Shown: positions 19,753-28,855, counted from the stretch's first letter. The stretch is DNA of 64,000 nucleotides from Vibrio sp. Isolate34 (GCF_022397915.1 NZ_JAKEUO010000011.1:1-64000); one strand, 5' to 3'. A program made the numbers and translations. The notes: generated by a model from the letters alone, not told the origin.

Positions 19753-19835
19753 GTCTAGCCAACAATGGGGTATAAACGTGTTAGCTAAGAACACTTGGCG
19801 TTTTTGACTACTTGCCGTTTATTTAGACGTTAGAT
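19753..19835 (+). repeat. Possible integron attC-like recombination site
   Basis: The right end reads ATTTAGAC then GTTAGAT, which fits the core-site consensus GTTRRRY. The left end has GTCTAGCCAAC, a poor fit to RYYYAAC. Complementary pairs GTCTA/TAGAC (19753 and 19824-19828) and ATAAACG/CGTTTAT (19772 and 19816-19822) would fold the single strand as attC sites do. At 83 bp it is within the usual size range. The left box mismatch is the main weakness. Confidence 0.4.
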
Positions 19836-19975
19836 TCATTGTCACCATCGACTTCAAACGCTTCATACTTCGGTTTTCAAATGCTACTGAGCAAATCCCA
19901 CCCGTAACATTCCACTTCAAACACTTTCTAGATAAAAAGAGCTATCAAGTTGTTCTTCTAAAAGAAATGAGCCAT

Positions 19976-20046
19976 TTGGGGCGGCCGAGTTCCCCCCGAA
20001 CTCGACCTGTTCCAGACGCGCAAGCAAAGGCGTGTGGATTCTGGCG
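19976..20046. other. GC-rich cluster of hairpins, unknown
   Basis: Within AT-rich DNA, CGAGTTC (19986-19992) pairs with GAACTCG (19998-20004) around five C. Next, CCAGA/TCTGG (20012 and 20040-20044) encloses ACGCG/CGTGT (20016-20020 and 20031-20035). No frame crosses it. It could be a structured RNA or a remnant of a small mobile element. Confidence 0.4.
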
Positions 20047-20490
20047 TACTCATAAATTAACCAATTTCAGTTTGTTGTGTAAATAATCAATAGCTTGTCA
20101 ATTGATAGGTAAGTCGTATTTCGCTGTGCAAAAGCATAGAAATGAATGATGACGAGTGTGATACCTGAACTCATGCAAGGAGGCTGGCGTATTGAAGCGA
20201 AAGGGCTGACACAATATGAAACATCACTTGCTAGTTAATAATATCGTTAAATTTAAATTTTCAGGGATTTATAACTAGCTAGTGGAGTGTGCTAGTTTTA
20301 AGAGTTGGTCATCTTTTATTCTGGTGTTATACACTGCTTTTGAATTTCAGGTTAGATTTAGTGTCTGAATTATTAAATCTGACGGGATAAATGATTGTTT
20401 AATGTTGATTTGGCAAGATCTTCAAGTATCCTTTATGTAAATAAAACGTTAAATATCGAAAGTTAATTAACAATCATTAAGGAGTCGATG

Positions 20491-21147
20491 ATGTTACATG
20501 CTCACGAAAATACCCTACATATTACCCACCTCAGTAACCACGCAGTTGAGGAGTTGTCACCGTCATTCTCTAAGCTTCCAAGCACAGAGCATGCGGATGG
20601 TCAGTTTCGATTGAGAAGGTACTCGGTGGTTCAATTCAGTAATGGACAAGTCGTAGAGCTAGACAAACATAACTTTGTTCAGTCTGAAGACATTAATCAC
20701 TTTCAAGGTGACGTTGTTCGCCAATTCGAGCCAATTGAAGCCCCAATCTTAAGCAGCGAAGGCATGCAAGAGATGTGTGAACTGTTTATTGAAACCAATG
20801 GGCTTGAAGACGGACAAGAAATCGAAATCCACCAAATCCGCATCGCTGCCATTTTTGAAGAGACACAGGTTGCGCCAGAAGGTGTTCACCAAGATGGCTT
20901 CGACCACATCGCTTTAATTGGTGTTAACCGTCATAACATTGTGGGTGGCGAGATCATGCTGTACCAAGATTCTCATGAAGCCCCATTCTTTAGAAAAGTG
21001 CTTGAAGACGGTGAAGTCGCAATGCTGGCCGACAGCAAGCTTTGGCACAACGCACAGCCGATTCGCACCATAGACCACGATGAGATGGGCTACATGGATG
21101 TGTTTGTTCTAACGGCTAAGGATGCGCGCAATGTCCTTCACTCTTAA
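20491..21147 (+). CDS. 2-oxoglutarate/Fe(II) dioxygenase family protein (PF10014-like)
   Basis: It probably hydroxylates a free amino acid or a related small molecule using Fe(II), oxygen and 2-oxoglutarate. The 218 residues carry the metal facial triad: the HxD of GVHQDGFDHIA and a distal His in SKLWHNAQPI. The fold resembles PF10014, the family of isoleucine 4-hydroxylase and BsmA. AAGGAG lies 6 bp before ATG 20491; the ATG at 20488 is in frame but too close. The end overlaps the next gene by 17 bp, so the two enzymes likely act together. The substrate is unknown. Confidence 0.82.
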   Translation: MLHAHENTLHITHLSNHAVEELSPSFSKLPSTEHADGQFRLRRYSVVQFSNGQVVELDKHNFVQSEDINHFQGDVVRQFEPIEAPILSSEGMQEMCELFIETNGLEDGQEIEIHQIRIAAIFEETQVAPEGVHQDGFDHIALIGVNRHNIVGGEIMLYQDSHEAPFFRKVLEDGEVAMLADSKLWHNAQPIRTIDHDEMGYMDVFVLTAKDARNVLHS

Positions 21148-22366
21148 TGATGTGCGCCAGCAGTTTAGCGCGCTAGGCCAATACCATAACGGTAAGCCGG
21201 TAACCTTTTTTGATGGGCCGGGTGGCTCTCAGGTTCCTGAAAATGTTTTAGCATCCATGACGGAATACCTTGGGCACTTTAATTCGAACCTCGGCGGTCA
21301 TTACTTTTCTAGCCAAAAGACCACAGGTTTGATGCAGCAAGCGAGAGAAGCGGCGCAAGCGCTACTCAATGCTGAATCTTCTGGCAATGTTGTGTTCGGT
21401 GCGAATATGACATCTCTGACCTTCCAACTTAGCCGAGCGATCAGCCGCGATTGGAAAGAGGGCGATGAAGTTATCGTCACTGCGTTAGACCATTACTCGA
21501 ACGTATCAAGCTGGCAGCAAGCAGCAGACGACAAAGGCGCGATTGTTCGCCAAGTTCGTGTCGACGAGTCGGACTGCAGCCTAGACATGGCGCACTTTGA
21601 GTCTCTATTAAATGAGAAGACCAAACTTGTTGCTATGACGTTTGCTTCGAACACCACTGGCTCGATTGTCGATATGGCGAAAGTTATCGAGCTTGCACAT
21701 CAGCACGGTGCTCAGGTTTATGTTGATGCGGTTCACTATGCTCCTCATCATCTGATCGATGTTCAACAACTGAATTGTGATTTCTTAGCGTGTTCAGCCT
21801 ACAAGTTCTTCGGCCCGCATGTGGGTATTGCTTACATTGCACCTCAATGGCTGCATACCTTAAAGCCATACAAGGTTGAGCCTGCCACTAACATTGGCCC
21901 AGGCCGTTTTGAAACAGGAACACAAAGTTTCGAAGGCCTTGCAGGTGTGATTGCGGCGGTTGATTACTTGGCACAGTTTGGTGAGCCAACAGATTCACTG
22001 CGTTCTCGTTTAGAGCAAAGCTACGCGCTTTATAATAAGCATGAAAGCCAACTGAGTGAGTACTTCCTAAAACGCTTGGGCGATCTGGAAGGGGCAAAAC
22101 TTTATGGTAGAACTGAGTTTGATTCGAACCTGAGAACGCCAACGTTCGCCATCACCTTTGATAACCACTCGCCAGAGTTCATCGCTAAGAAGCTGGGTGA
22201 ACATAATATCTGTGTGTGGAATGGTCACTTCTACGCTTTAGGGCTGGTTAAGCAGTTGGGTATTGAAGAGCAGGGCGTGGTGCGTATTGGTTGCATGCAT
22301 TACAACTCGATTGAAGAGATCGACTTGCTGTTCAATGTGCTTGAAGGGATCTTGCGAAGCCACTAG
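21131..22366 (+). CDS. Cysteine-desulfurase-like class V aminotransferase (VC1184 subfamily)
   Basis: This is a PLP-dependent enzyme of the SufS/CsdA fold, in the subfamily I recall as VC1184 (TIGR01976), whose reaction is not settled. From ATG 21131 it has 411 residues. The PLP lysine lies in SAYKFFGPHVG, the phosphate-binding region in GANMTSLTFQLSRA, and the cofactor-ring Asp and His in VYVDAVHYAPH. The start has AAGGA 9 bp upstream and lies inside the dioxygenase gene, implying coupled translation. Without a neighbouring SufE or scaffold gene, a role outside Fe-S assembly is likely, for example with the dioxygenase product. Confidence 0.88.
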   Translation: MSFTLNDVRQQFSALGQYHNGKPVTFFDGPGGSQVPENVLASMTEYLGHFNSNLGGHYFSSQKTTGLMQQAREAAQALLNAESSGNVVFGANMTSLTFQLSRAISRDWKEGDEVIVTALDHYSNVSSWQQAADDKGAIVRQVRVDESDCSLDMAHFESLLNEKTKLVAMTFASNTTGSIVDMAKVIELAHQHGAQVYVDAVHYAPHHLIDVQQLNCDFLACSAYKFFGPHVGIAYIAPQWLHTLKPYKVEPATNIGPGRFETGTQSFEGLAGVIAAVDYLAQFGEPTDSLRSRLEQSYALYNKHESQLSEYFLKRLGDLEGAKLYGRTEFDSNLRTPTFAITFDNHSPEFIAKKLGEHNICVWNGHFYALGLVKQLGIEEQGVVRIGCMHYNSIEEIDLLFNVLEGILRSH

Positions 22367-22387
22367 CACTTAATAGCTACAGAATTA

Positions 22388-22438
22388 GAAAAGAGCATAC
22401 TTCTCTCAATAATATTGAGTAGGAAGTATGCTCTTTTT
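22388..22438 (+). terminator. Strong terminator after the desulfurase-like gene
   Basis: AAAAGAGCATACTTC pairs with GAAGTATGCTCTTTT, with an inner CTCAAT/ATTGAG stem and a T-run. The A/T flanks let it also serve the convergent DJ-1 gene. Confidence 0.93.
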
Positions 22439-22476
22439 GATTGATTGAGCTTATTTGCTCAACGCCAGTTATTCGG

Positions 22477-23148
22477 CTAAGACAGATGCTTAACGAGAGC
22501 TGCACCTACTGCGTGAGCACTGGTTGGGTTCTGACCGGTAATCACTCGCTCATCAACAATCACAAGCTCTTGCCAAGGCTGAACCTTGTTGAAACGCGCT
22601 GCGCTGCGAGCAAGAGACTCTTCCAGTAGGAATGGAATATCGTTGATGGTGCCAAAGTCGATCTCTTCTTCACGTGTAAAGCCAGTCACCGATTTCGAGC
22701 TTAGTAGCTTCTCGCCGTTACTTAGGACAATCGGAAGCAGTGCTGCTGGGCCGTGACATACTGATGCGATCAAACCGCCATCTTCATAATGCTTGGCGGC
22801 AATCGTTGCGAATTGCTCGTCGGTTGCTAGGTCTGAAAGCAAACCAAAACCACCTGGGTAGAAGATAGCATCGTAGTTTTCTACGTTAACTTGGCTTACA
22901 GGAATTGTATTGTTGATGCGGTTTTGGAAATCATCATCCGCTAAGATATCAGCGTTAACTGCATCTCCCTCGATATCCGTTCCGTAGAGCGGGGCTTTGC
23001 CACCATTGATAGAAGCGATGTCGTATTCGAATCCAGCAGCCATGATCTCTTTAAGAGCGTGGGTAAGTTCTGGAGCGTAAGTACCGTTCGCTTGGTCTGT
23101 ATCGCCAAGTGTTGCGTGGTTCGTTACTGGAATTAGTATTTTTTTCAT
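22477..23148 (-). CDS. DJ-1/PfpI family protein (class I glutamine-amidotransferase-like, Hsp31-type)
   Basis: These proteins act as glyoxalases, deglycases or chaperones protecting against reactive carbonyls. The 223 residues show the flavodoxin-like fold, with nucleophile Cys131 in IASVCHGPAALLP and the acidic partner region near residue 20. The layout resembles eukaryotic and bacterial Hsp31-like DJ-1 proteins rather than PfpI peptidases. It is divergent from the LysR regulator, and the 200-bp gap between them holds a perfect palindrome, so control by that regulator is likely. Confidence 0.88.
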   Translation of the reverse strand: MKKILIPVTNHATLGDTDQANGTYAPELTHALKEIMAAGFEYDIASINGGKAPLYGTDIEGDAVNADILADDDFQNRINNTIPVSQVNVENYDAIFYPGGFGLLSDLATDEQFATIAAKHYEDGGLIASVCHGPAALLPIVLSNGEKLLSSKSVTGFTREEEIDFGTINDIPFLLEESLARSAARFNKVQPWQELVIVDERVITGQNPTSAHAVGAALVKHLS

Positions 23149-23310
23149 GATTCGTCCCTTTGAGCTGCTGTTTTTTATTGTGATGCTGACGCTTTTCGTT
23201 AAGCGCTTGGCGTTAGGTATCGTGTCGTTACTTAGCTATCGCCGTCTTGTTGTATCTAATACTAGTTCCAAATCAAATAGGTGATAATATGCAAAATAGG
23301 CAAAACATTG

Positions 23311-23324
23311 TTGCTATATAGCAA
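23311..23324. promoter_or_regulatory. Perfect palindrome, probable LysR operator
   Basis: TTGCTATATAGCAA is a perfect 14-bp palindrome 24 bp before the lysR-type start, between the divergent genes. It fits the T-N11-A pattern of LysR binding sites. Confidence 0.6.
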
Positions 23325-23348
23325 AGATAGAATGCGAGTAGATTAAGT

Positions 23349-24233
23349 ATGGATAGCTTTGAAGGGATTAATGAATTTGTTGCGGTCGCCGAATGCCACG
23401 GTTTTTCAGCGGCCGCCAAGCAGTTAGGTTGCAGTACCAGCCATGTGAGTCGGCAGGTTTCAAGGTTGGAAGAGAGAGTGGGAGTGGCTCTGCTTGCGCG
23501 TTCAACACGGATGGTTAGCCTGACTGAATCTGGCCACACTTATTACCAACAGTGCAAAGACTTGGTGATTGGGCTGCAACAGGCCAATGAACAAGTCACG
23601 TCTCAACAAACTCAGTTGAGTGGTACTTTACGTGTTAGTGCGGCGGGCGCATTTGCAGAGAACCATGTTGCCGCAGCACTGATGGAATTTGCTAAAGATC
23701 ACCCAGATCTGACTATCGAAATGAACTTCAATACCAAGATGGTGAACTTCATTGAAGATGGTATCGACTTTGCGATTCGTTATGGTCGATTAGACGATTC
23801 AGGGCTGGTGGCAAGAAAGCTGGTTGATCGCCCAATGGCCGCGGCAGCAAGCAAAGGTTACATTGCTGAGTTTGGTGCGCCAGCGAACCCAGAACAACTC
23901 AAGCTGCACAGCTGTATTATCGCCAACAGTGACCAATGGTTATTCGAGAAAGATGGAAAGCCGCTAACTGCAGTAAGAGTGCATGGTCGTTGGAGAAGCA
24001 ACAATTCAAGCGCGGTACTGAAAGCTTGCGAAGAGGGGCTTGGTATCGTTTATCTTCCTAAAAGCAGCTTCAATGGTGGCCTTAGCAATGGAAAACTCGT
24101 TCCTGTGTTAGAAGAGTATTGGGGAGCGGGCACAAGCAGCTGGATTGTTTATCAGAACCGTCGTTTTCTTCCACAGCGAGCACGGTTAGCTATAGACTTC
24201 TTAGTCTCTTATTTCTCTGATTGGAATGAATAG
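23349..24233 (+). CDS. LysR-family transcriptional regulator
   Basis: This 294-residue DNA-binding regulator has an N-terminal winged helix (2-60: FVAVAECHGFSAAAKQLGCSTSHVSRQVSRLEERVG) and a C-terminal effector domain (about 90-290) of the periplasmic-binding fold. It is of the AaeR/DmlR-like group, with FAIRYGRLDDSGLVARKL in the effector domain. Divergent arrangement with the DJ-1 gene is the classical LysR pattern, where the regulator controls its neighbour and itself from the shared region. The inducer is unknown; reactive carbonyl or electrophile stress would fit the target. Confidence 0.93.
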   Translation: MDSFEGINEFVAVAECHGFSAAAKQLGCSTSHVSRQVSRLEERVGVALLARSTRMVSLTESGHTYYQQCKDLVIGLQQANEQVTSQQTQLSGTLRVSAAGAFAENHVAAALMEFAKDHPDLTIEMNFNTKMVNFIEDGIDFAIRYGRLDDSGLVARKLVDRPMAAAASKGYIAEFGAPANPEQLKLHSCIIANSDQWLFEKDGKPLTAVRVHGRWRSNNSSAVLKACEEGLGIVYLPKSSFNGGLSNGKLVPVLEEYWGAGTSSWIVYQNRRFLPQRARLAIDFLVSYFSDWNE

Positions 24234-24579
24234 CTCGTAGGTTTAAACAATAGTGCGCAGGTTTAAAAGAATAGTGAACAGGATTTGAAGTGGTAGGGAG
24301 GGAGTTCTTTCATCAGATCAACGCCAAAAATAGAAAAAGATAATGGTTACATTGGCATAGGTTGTCTATTTCTGTTTTTTGACGCGAATAATGGGATTGA
24401 GATGCTTGTCTACTTTTACTAACTCGTGTTAGCGATTGAGTTGTAGAGATGGCCGCAACAGTACGATATACTAGATGGCATATTAATGTCCCTAGCGCAT
24501 GATAGATTGTGTGGAAGCGTTGGCAGGATGTGTTGTTATGCTCCAGTTCGTGAAGTGTAGCTATAATGCGGAGTTGGCA
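24234..24579. other. Intergenic region before the first diguanylate cyclase gene
   Basis: A frame runs in from ATG 24499, but the 27 extra residues lack a ribosome site, so this 346-bp stretch is treated as non-coding. No terminator was seen after the LysR gene. Confidence 0.4.
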
Positions 24580-25830
24580 ATGTCTTCAATAAATTTCGAA
24601 TCCACGTACGGTGTAATAACTATTCAAGATATGAATGTAGTTAGCGTTGACGCTAATTATGCTCGTATTTATGGATACCAGTCACCCGAAGAACTACTTT
24701 CCAATATAGATAGCTTTCTGGACCTCATTCCAGCAGAGTTTCATGTTCTCGCTTACCAAAACTACCTTGAAACCGTCAGCGGTCAACGCGACCCGAAAGG
24801 GCATACCTATACCAATGTTGATTGCAATGGTAGAGAGTTCACTGTGTTCTCTATCGACCATGTGACTGAATGGCAAGGTAGGCCAGCACTGCAAGTGACG
24901 GTTATCGATCTTTCTCCTGCGATTCAGTTACAAAACGTGGTGCGCGAGCAAGATAAAATGTACCACGATATGATCATGCAATCCGGTCAGGGCATTTTAG
25001 TTCATCGAGATTTTAAGCCGTTAATGGTCAATCAATCTTGGGTGAAACTTCAGGGCGGAGAGTCGATTGAGCAAGCCTTGAAGCTAGACTCTATCCTTGA
25101 TTTGGTACCGAAGCAAAATGTCGAAAGCATCTATCAACGCTATCAATCGGTGATTTCGGGTAAGCCTTCAGGCATGAGCAATGTGGTCGAGAATATTGGT
25201 TTAGATGGTGTGCATCGCTTCTTCAATATCTACGATAATGCGATCACTTGGAAAGGCCAGCCTGCGGTTCAGGTCGTGCTCGAAGACGTGACTCAAAAGG
25301 TGATGTTGGAAAGACAGTTAGTTCACCAAGCGAATTACGATGAAATGACCGATTTGCTTAACCGCAGAGCGATTTATGAGTGGCTGAGAGAACACCTTGT
25401 CTCTGAGACTCATTTAGTGTGTATGCTGCTCGATATCGATGATTTCAAATCAATCAATGATACCTATGGGCATATGGTCGGGGATGAGGTGATTTGCGCA
25501 TTGGCTGATATTACCAAGCGTAATGTTGAGGCTGTGGGCGGTGTTGCAGGTCGATGGGGCGGTGAAGAGTTCATCGTGTTTATCCCAAATGCGTCGCCTC
25601 AGGTTTCACGTCAAGTGTCTGATCAGATCCGAGAGCAGTTTAATCAAACCGAATTTAAGATTGATGAGCACGTTCGCTTTAATGTGAGTGTGAGTATCGG
25701 TGTGAGTGATAGCCGAGCTTGTGAAGGAACGGTTTCTATCGATGCACTTGTGAACGTGACCGACCAATCCCTTTATCGTGCGAAAGCGGCTGGCAAGAAT
25801 CGCGTGTGTGGCGATGTGGTCGCGCTTTAG
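24580..25830 (+). CDS. PAS-PAS-GGDEF diguanylate cyclase
   Basis: It makes cyclic di-GMP in response to a signal read by two PAS domains. From ATG 24580 (GGAG box 6 bp upstream) it has 416 residues: PAS near 8-115, PAS near 125-240, then a GGDEF domain (about 255-415). The active-site loop is RWGGEEF, which is catalytically competent, and the Mg-binding LDIDDFKSINDTYGH is present. No RxxD inhibition site precedes the loop. No membrane segment is visible, so it is cytoplasmic. An upstream in-frame ATG at 24499 is less likely. Confidence 0.88.
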   Translation: MSSINFESTYGVITIQDMNVVSVDANYARIYGYQSPEELLSNIDSFLDLIPAEFHVLAYQNYLETVSGQRDPKGHTYTNVDCNGREFTVFSIDHVTEWQGRPALQVTVIDLSPAIQLQNVVREQDKMYHDMIMQSGQGILVHRDFKPLMVNQSWVKLQGGESIEQALKLDSILDLVPKQNVESIYQRYQSVISGKPSGMSNVVENIGLDGVHRFFNIYDNAITWKGQPAVQVVLEDVTQKVMLERQLVHQANYDEMTDLLNRRAIYEWLREHLVSETHLVCMLLDIDDFKSINDTYGHMVGDEVICALADITKRNVEAVGGVAGRWGGEEFIVFIPNASPQVSRQVSDQIREQFNQTEFKIDEHVRFNVSVSIGVSDSRACEGTVSIDALVNVTDQSLYRAKAAGKNRVCGDVVAL

Positions 25831-25862
25831 ATCTTGCTAGTAAGTAACACAGCTTTGTAACT

Positions 25863-25899
25863 AAAAATGCCCTGAAGTAATAAGCTTCAGGGCATTTTT
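25863..25899 (+). terminator. Bidirectional terminator
   Basis: AAAAATGCCCTGAAG and CTTCAGGGCATTTTT form a 15-bp perfect stem between the convergent cyclase and DUF2797 genes. Confidence 0.95.
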
Positions 25900-25955
25900 C
25901 GTTTTGGCTATCAGCGACAGGGCGCTAACAATCAGAAGCGCTCAAGTTCTACAAA

Positions 25956-26780
25956 TTATGCAGAAACCTCAACTTCGTAAGAGCCAAATTTACGGATGTT
26001 AATCACGCCCGTATCTAAGATTAGGTATTGACCTTTAATGCCTTGCAGCACACCAGATACCTCTGGGTTCTTATCAAAGTTGTGCGACACAATCTTCACT
26101 GGGTGCTGTTCAACTGGGTAGCTCAATGAAGTGATGTTCTCACTCAGAATTTCGATCGCGTCGTCACCAAATTTCGCTCGGATCTCTTGGATTTTATTCT
26201 CAACCAGTGGTAACAGTTCTTTGGCTTTCTCTACCAATTCCATATCGTCGCCATCGCCTTTTAACAGCGTGCGCCAGTTGGTTTTGTCGGCGATGTGTTT
26301 TGCCAATTCAACTTCAATCAGGCCAGAAATCTGACGAGTTTTTACCTTCAAGATAGGTAAACCTTGAGTCGCACCTTGGTCAATCCAACGTGTTGGGATT
26401 TGAGTGTGACGCGTGATACCAACCTTAAGGCTAGACGTGTTCGATAGGTAAACGAAGTGATCAACCATGCAGTTCTCTTCACCCCATTGAGGCTCGCGAC
26501 ACGTGCCTTCATCGTAGTGACAAGTCTCTGGTTTCATGATGCACATATCGCAGCTTGCTAGCTTTTTCATGCACACAAAACAGTGGCCTTGAGAGTAGCT
26601 CTTCTTGGTTTTCTTACCACATGAACAGCAAAAAATGTTGCCAGTGTGAGTGAGGTTGATGGTTTTACCAATCAGAGGGTTTAGCTCTACAAACTCTTCG
26701 CCTACAGGCAAACGGTAGGTAACCGCGCCATCAAGGGAAGCACTCATCTTTTTGAGTGTTCCTTTTGCTAATAAAGACAT
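25956..26780 (-). CDS. DUF2797 family protein (zinc-cysteine cluster)
   Basis: This is a 274-residue cytoplasmic protein of unknown function. The N-terminal 120 residues are cysteine-rich, with CCSCG, CFVC, CDMC and further Cys (about 51-100), most likely binding zinc. The middle segment FVYLSNTSSLKVGITRHTQIPTRWIDQGA resembles the start of GIY-YIG nuclease folds, as I recall for DUF2797. It is found across gammaproteobacteria as a single gene. There is no operon partner here. Confidence 0.8.
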   Translation of the reverse strand: MSLLAKGTLKKMSASLDGAVTYRLPVGEEFVELNPLIGKTINLTHTGNIFCCSCGKKTKKSYSQGHCFVCMKKLASCDMCIMKPETCHYDEGTCREPQWGEENCMVDHFVYLSNTSSLKVGITRHTQIPTRWIDQGATQGLPILKVKTRQISGLIEVELAKHIADKTNWRTLLKGDGDDMELVEKAKELLPLVENKIQEIRAKFGDDAIEILSENITSLSYPVEQHPVKIVSHNFDKNPEVSGVLQGIKGQYLILDTGVINIRKFGSYEVEVSA

Positions 26781-27084
26781 GACATTACTCGTTGTATTTT
26801 GATTATTATTTCGTCGACTCGATTGCGCTGTGAGCAGGCAGTACGGTTAACGATGATTATGCGATGAGTATAACAAATAGAGCCTGTTTTTATACGCAAT
26901 ATTACTTGATTCTCGCCGTGAATAATCAACAGCAAATAAATGCATAAAAATATAGTATGACATTTTGTTCGGGCGTGATATAACGTTTTTTAGTGATTTA
27001 TTGGTATTAAGATCACTAATTTATCTGACTTGTTTTTTTATCGTGAAATCCCAACTATAGGGATCTTAAGCCGGAAGCTTAGAC

Positions 27085-28380
27085 GTGAAGTGGATCCATA
27101 AGATTGTTATCTTTCTCGTTATCGCAACGCTTGCCATTGTGCAGTATTACCGTGTGAGCGGAAATCGTGTGATAACAGCAATAACCCCTGATAAATATGA
27201 ATTTATCGCGACCAGCGATCGAGTTGATAGGGGCGTCAGTACATCCCAATTATCCTACGAAAATGGGCAGTATATTCTCGACTGTGAACTTAAAGAGTCG
27301 GAATATCCTTGGCCTTATTGCGGCCTGTCGATTCGTATCAACCCGGACATCACTGTTGGTCTTAATCTATCTCAATATCACACCTTTAGAGTCAACATTG
27401 ATTACCATGCGGAAGCGGATTCTAGCGGTCGTTTACGAACCTACCTGAGAAACTATAACCCTGCTTATTCGGCTCCGGATAATGAGTATACGCACAAGTA
27501 CAATGGCATGGAGTTTTCGCCAGGCGTCGATGGGGGCGTGATTGAAATACCGATTAAAAACCTGCAAGTGATGACATGGTGGCTAGCGGACAATGACATC
27601 GCGCTAGAGCATTCTGCTCCCGAGTATTCCAACGTGAATATGGTCGAATTTGCTACCGCATCGGGTGCGAAGCTAGGCCATCATCGAATTGTTATTCGCA
27701 GCATTGAGTTTGAAGGTTCGTATATCTCTGCCGAAAGCTTGTTCTTGATCTTGCTGTTTATCTGGGTCGGCACGGGCACTGTGTTCTTACTCTTAGAATT
27801 ACATCGCTCAAGAAAGCGTATGGTGATTGCAGAGAAGAGACACAACCACTTAAAGAACGTGAACCGAGCATTGAGAGAACAGAACTTTGAATTCTCGGAA
27901 ATGGCTCATCGAGACGAATTAACTGGAGTTTTAAATCGTCACGCTATTCGTGATTGGCTAAAAATGCAGTCTCAGCAGGTTAAGCAGGGGCATGGAAAGC
28001 TCAGCATGCTTTATCTTGATATCGACTATTTCAAGAGCGTGAATGACAAGTACGGACACCAAATGGGCGACGATATTTTACGAGAGTTCAGTATGGTGGT
28101 CGGCAGTTCGATCAGCGCTTCCGATAAGTTGGTGAGGTGGGGTGGTGAAGAGTTTATTGTTTTTTGTCCGGAAACTGATCTTGGCGAAGCACAACGAAAG
28201 GCTGAGAAAATCCGACTCTTAGTCAGCCAGCACCTTTGGGTTCATGGCGATCCACTGACATGCAGTATTGGTGTTGCTGAGATGAAACAAGAGCGAGTGA
28301 CAGAGACCATTGCTCGCGCTGATGAAGCTTTATATCAAGCGAAGCATTCAGGTCGAAATCAGGTGATCTTGAGTCACTAA
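27085..28380 (+). CDS. Membrane diguanylate cyclase with periplasmic jelly-roll-like sensor
   Basis: It is predicted to make cyclic di-GMP from the inner membrane. The 431 residues start at GTG 27085 (GGAAG box upstream). Helix 1 spans about 5-22. A periplasmic domain (about 25-215) rich in beta strands resembles carbohydrate-binding or galactose-binding-like folds (FRVNIDYHAEADSSGRLRTY). Helix 2 spans about 220-240, followed by a short coiled coil. The GGDEF domain (about 268-430) has YLDIDYFKSVNDKYGH and RWGGEEF, so it should be active. The sensor suggests detection of a sugar or glycan; this is inference. Confidence 0.88.
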   Translation: MKWIHKIVIFLVIATLAIVQYYRVSGNRVITAITPDKYEFIATSDRVDRGVSTSQLSYENGQYILDCELKESEYPWPYCGLSIRINPDITVGLNLSQYHTFRVNIDYHAEADSSGRLRTYLRNYNPAYSAPDNEYTHKYNGMEFSPGVDGGVIEIPIKNLQVMTWWLADNDIALEHSAPEYSNVNMVEFATASGAKLGHHRIVIRSIEFEGSYISAESLFLILLFIWVGTGTVFLLLELHRSRKRMVIAEKRHNHLKNVNRALREQNFEFSEMAHRDELTGVLNRHAIRDWLKMQSQQVKQGHGKLSMLYLDIDYFKSVNDKYGHQMGDDILREFSMVVGSSISASDKLVRWGGEEFIVFCPETDLGEAQRKAEKIRLLVSQHLWVHGDPLTCSIGVAEMKQERVTETIARADEALYQAKHSGRNQVILSH

Positions 28381-28504
28381 TCTGAAAATTGTTTTGATTA
28401 GTTTATAAGCCACGCGTGCATATGTGACGTGTGGCGTTTTTATGGGCGCTATATGAGTTTACCCTCTAGAGCCTTTTGTTGGTTTGTTTGGATAACATAT
28501 TGAA

Positions 28505-28855
28505 ATGATTTCCCTGTTCTTTAAATGCTTGCTTGGTGCCGCTGCTGTTTTATTGATTGCGCTGTTGTCGAAAAGTAAGAGCTTTTATATCTCTGGCCTT
28601 GTGCCGTTGTTTCCTACTTTTGCTTTGATTGCTCACTACATTGTCGGCACGGAACAAACCATGGTGGAATTGCGTACCACAGCCCTGTTTGGCTTGTTTT
28701 CTCTTGTGCCATACGCCGCTTATCTTGGTGCGGTCTATGTGTTTAGTTATCGCTACAACTTGGTATCGACGTTGTCATTGGCAACTGTCGTGTGGGTTTT
28801 GTGTGCCTCTATGTTGCTGTTGGGGTGGACGCGTCTAGTCCCAACTGCGATATAG
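28505..28855 (+). CDS. glpM: GlpM family inner-membrane protein
   Basis: This 116-residue protein is almost entirely hydrophobic, with about four membrane helices. It aligns by eye with Escherichia coli GlpM, sharing LVPLFPTFALIAHYIVGTE (residues 31-49) and the length. GlpM function is poorly defined; in Pseudomonas it was linked to alginate production. No glp genes lie nearby. The ATG at 28505 follows a weak ribosome site. Confidence 0.9.
   Translation: MISLFFKCLLGAAAVLLIALLSKSKSFYISGLVPLFPTFALIAHYIVGTEQTMVELRTTALFGLFSLVPYAAYLGAVYVFSYRYNLVSTLSLATVVWVLCASMLLLGWTRLVPTAI

Larger units (their letters stand above)
19493..20490. other. Non-coding stretch with an attC-like site and hairpin cluster
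   Basis: Almost 1 kb holds no gene. It contains a 7-bp hairpin at 19654-19673, the attC-like element at 19753-19835 and the GC-rich hairpins at 19976-20046. The promoter of the dioxygenase gene should lie in the last 200 bp. Confidence 0.5.
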
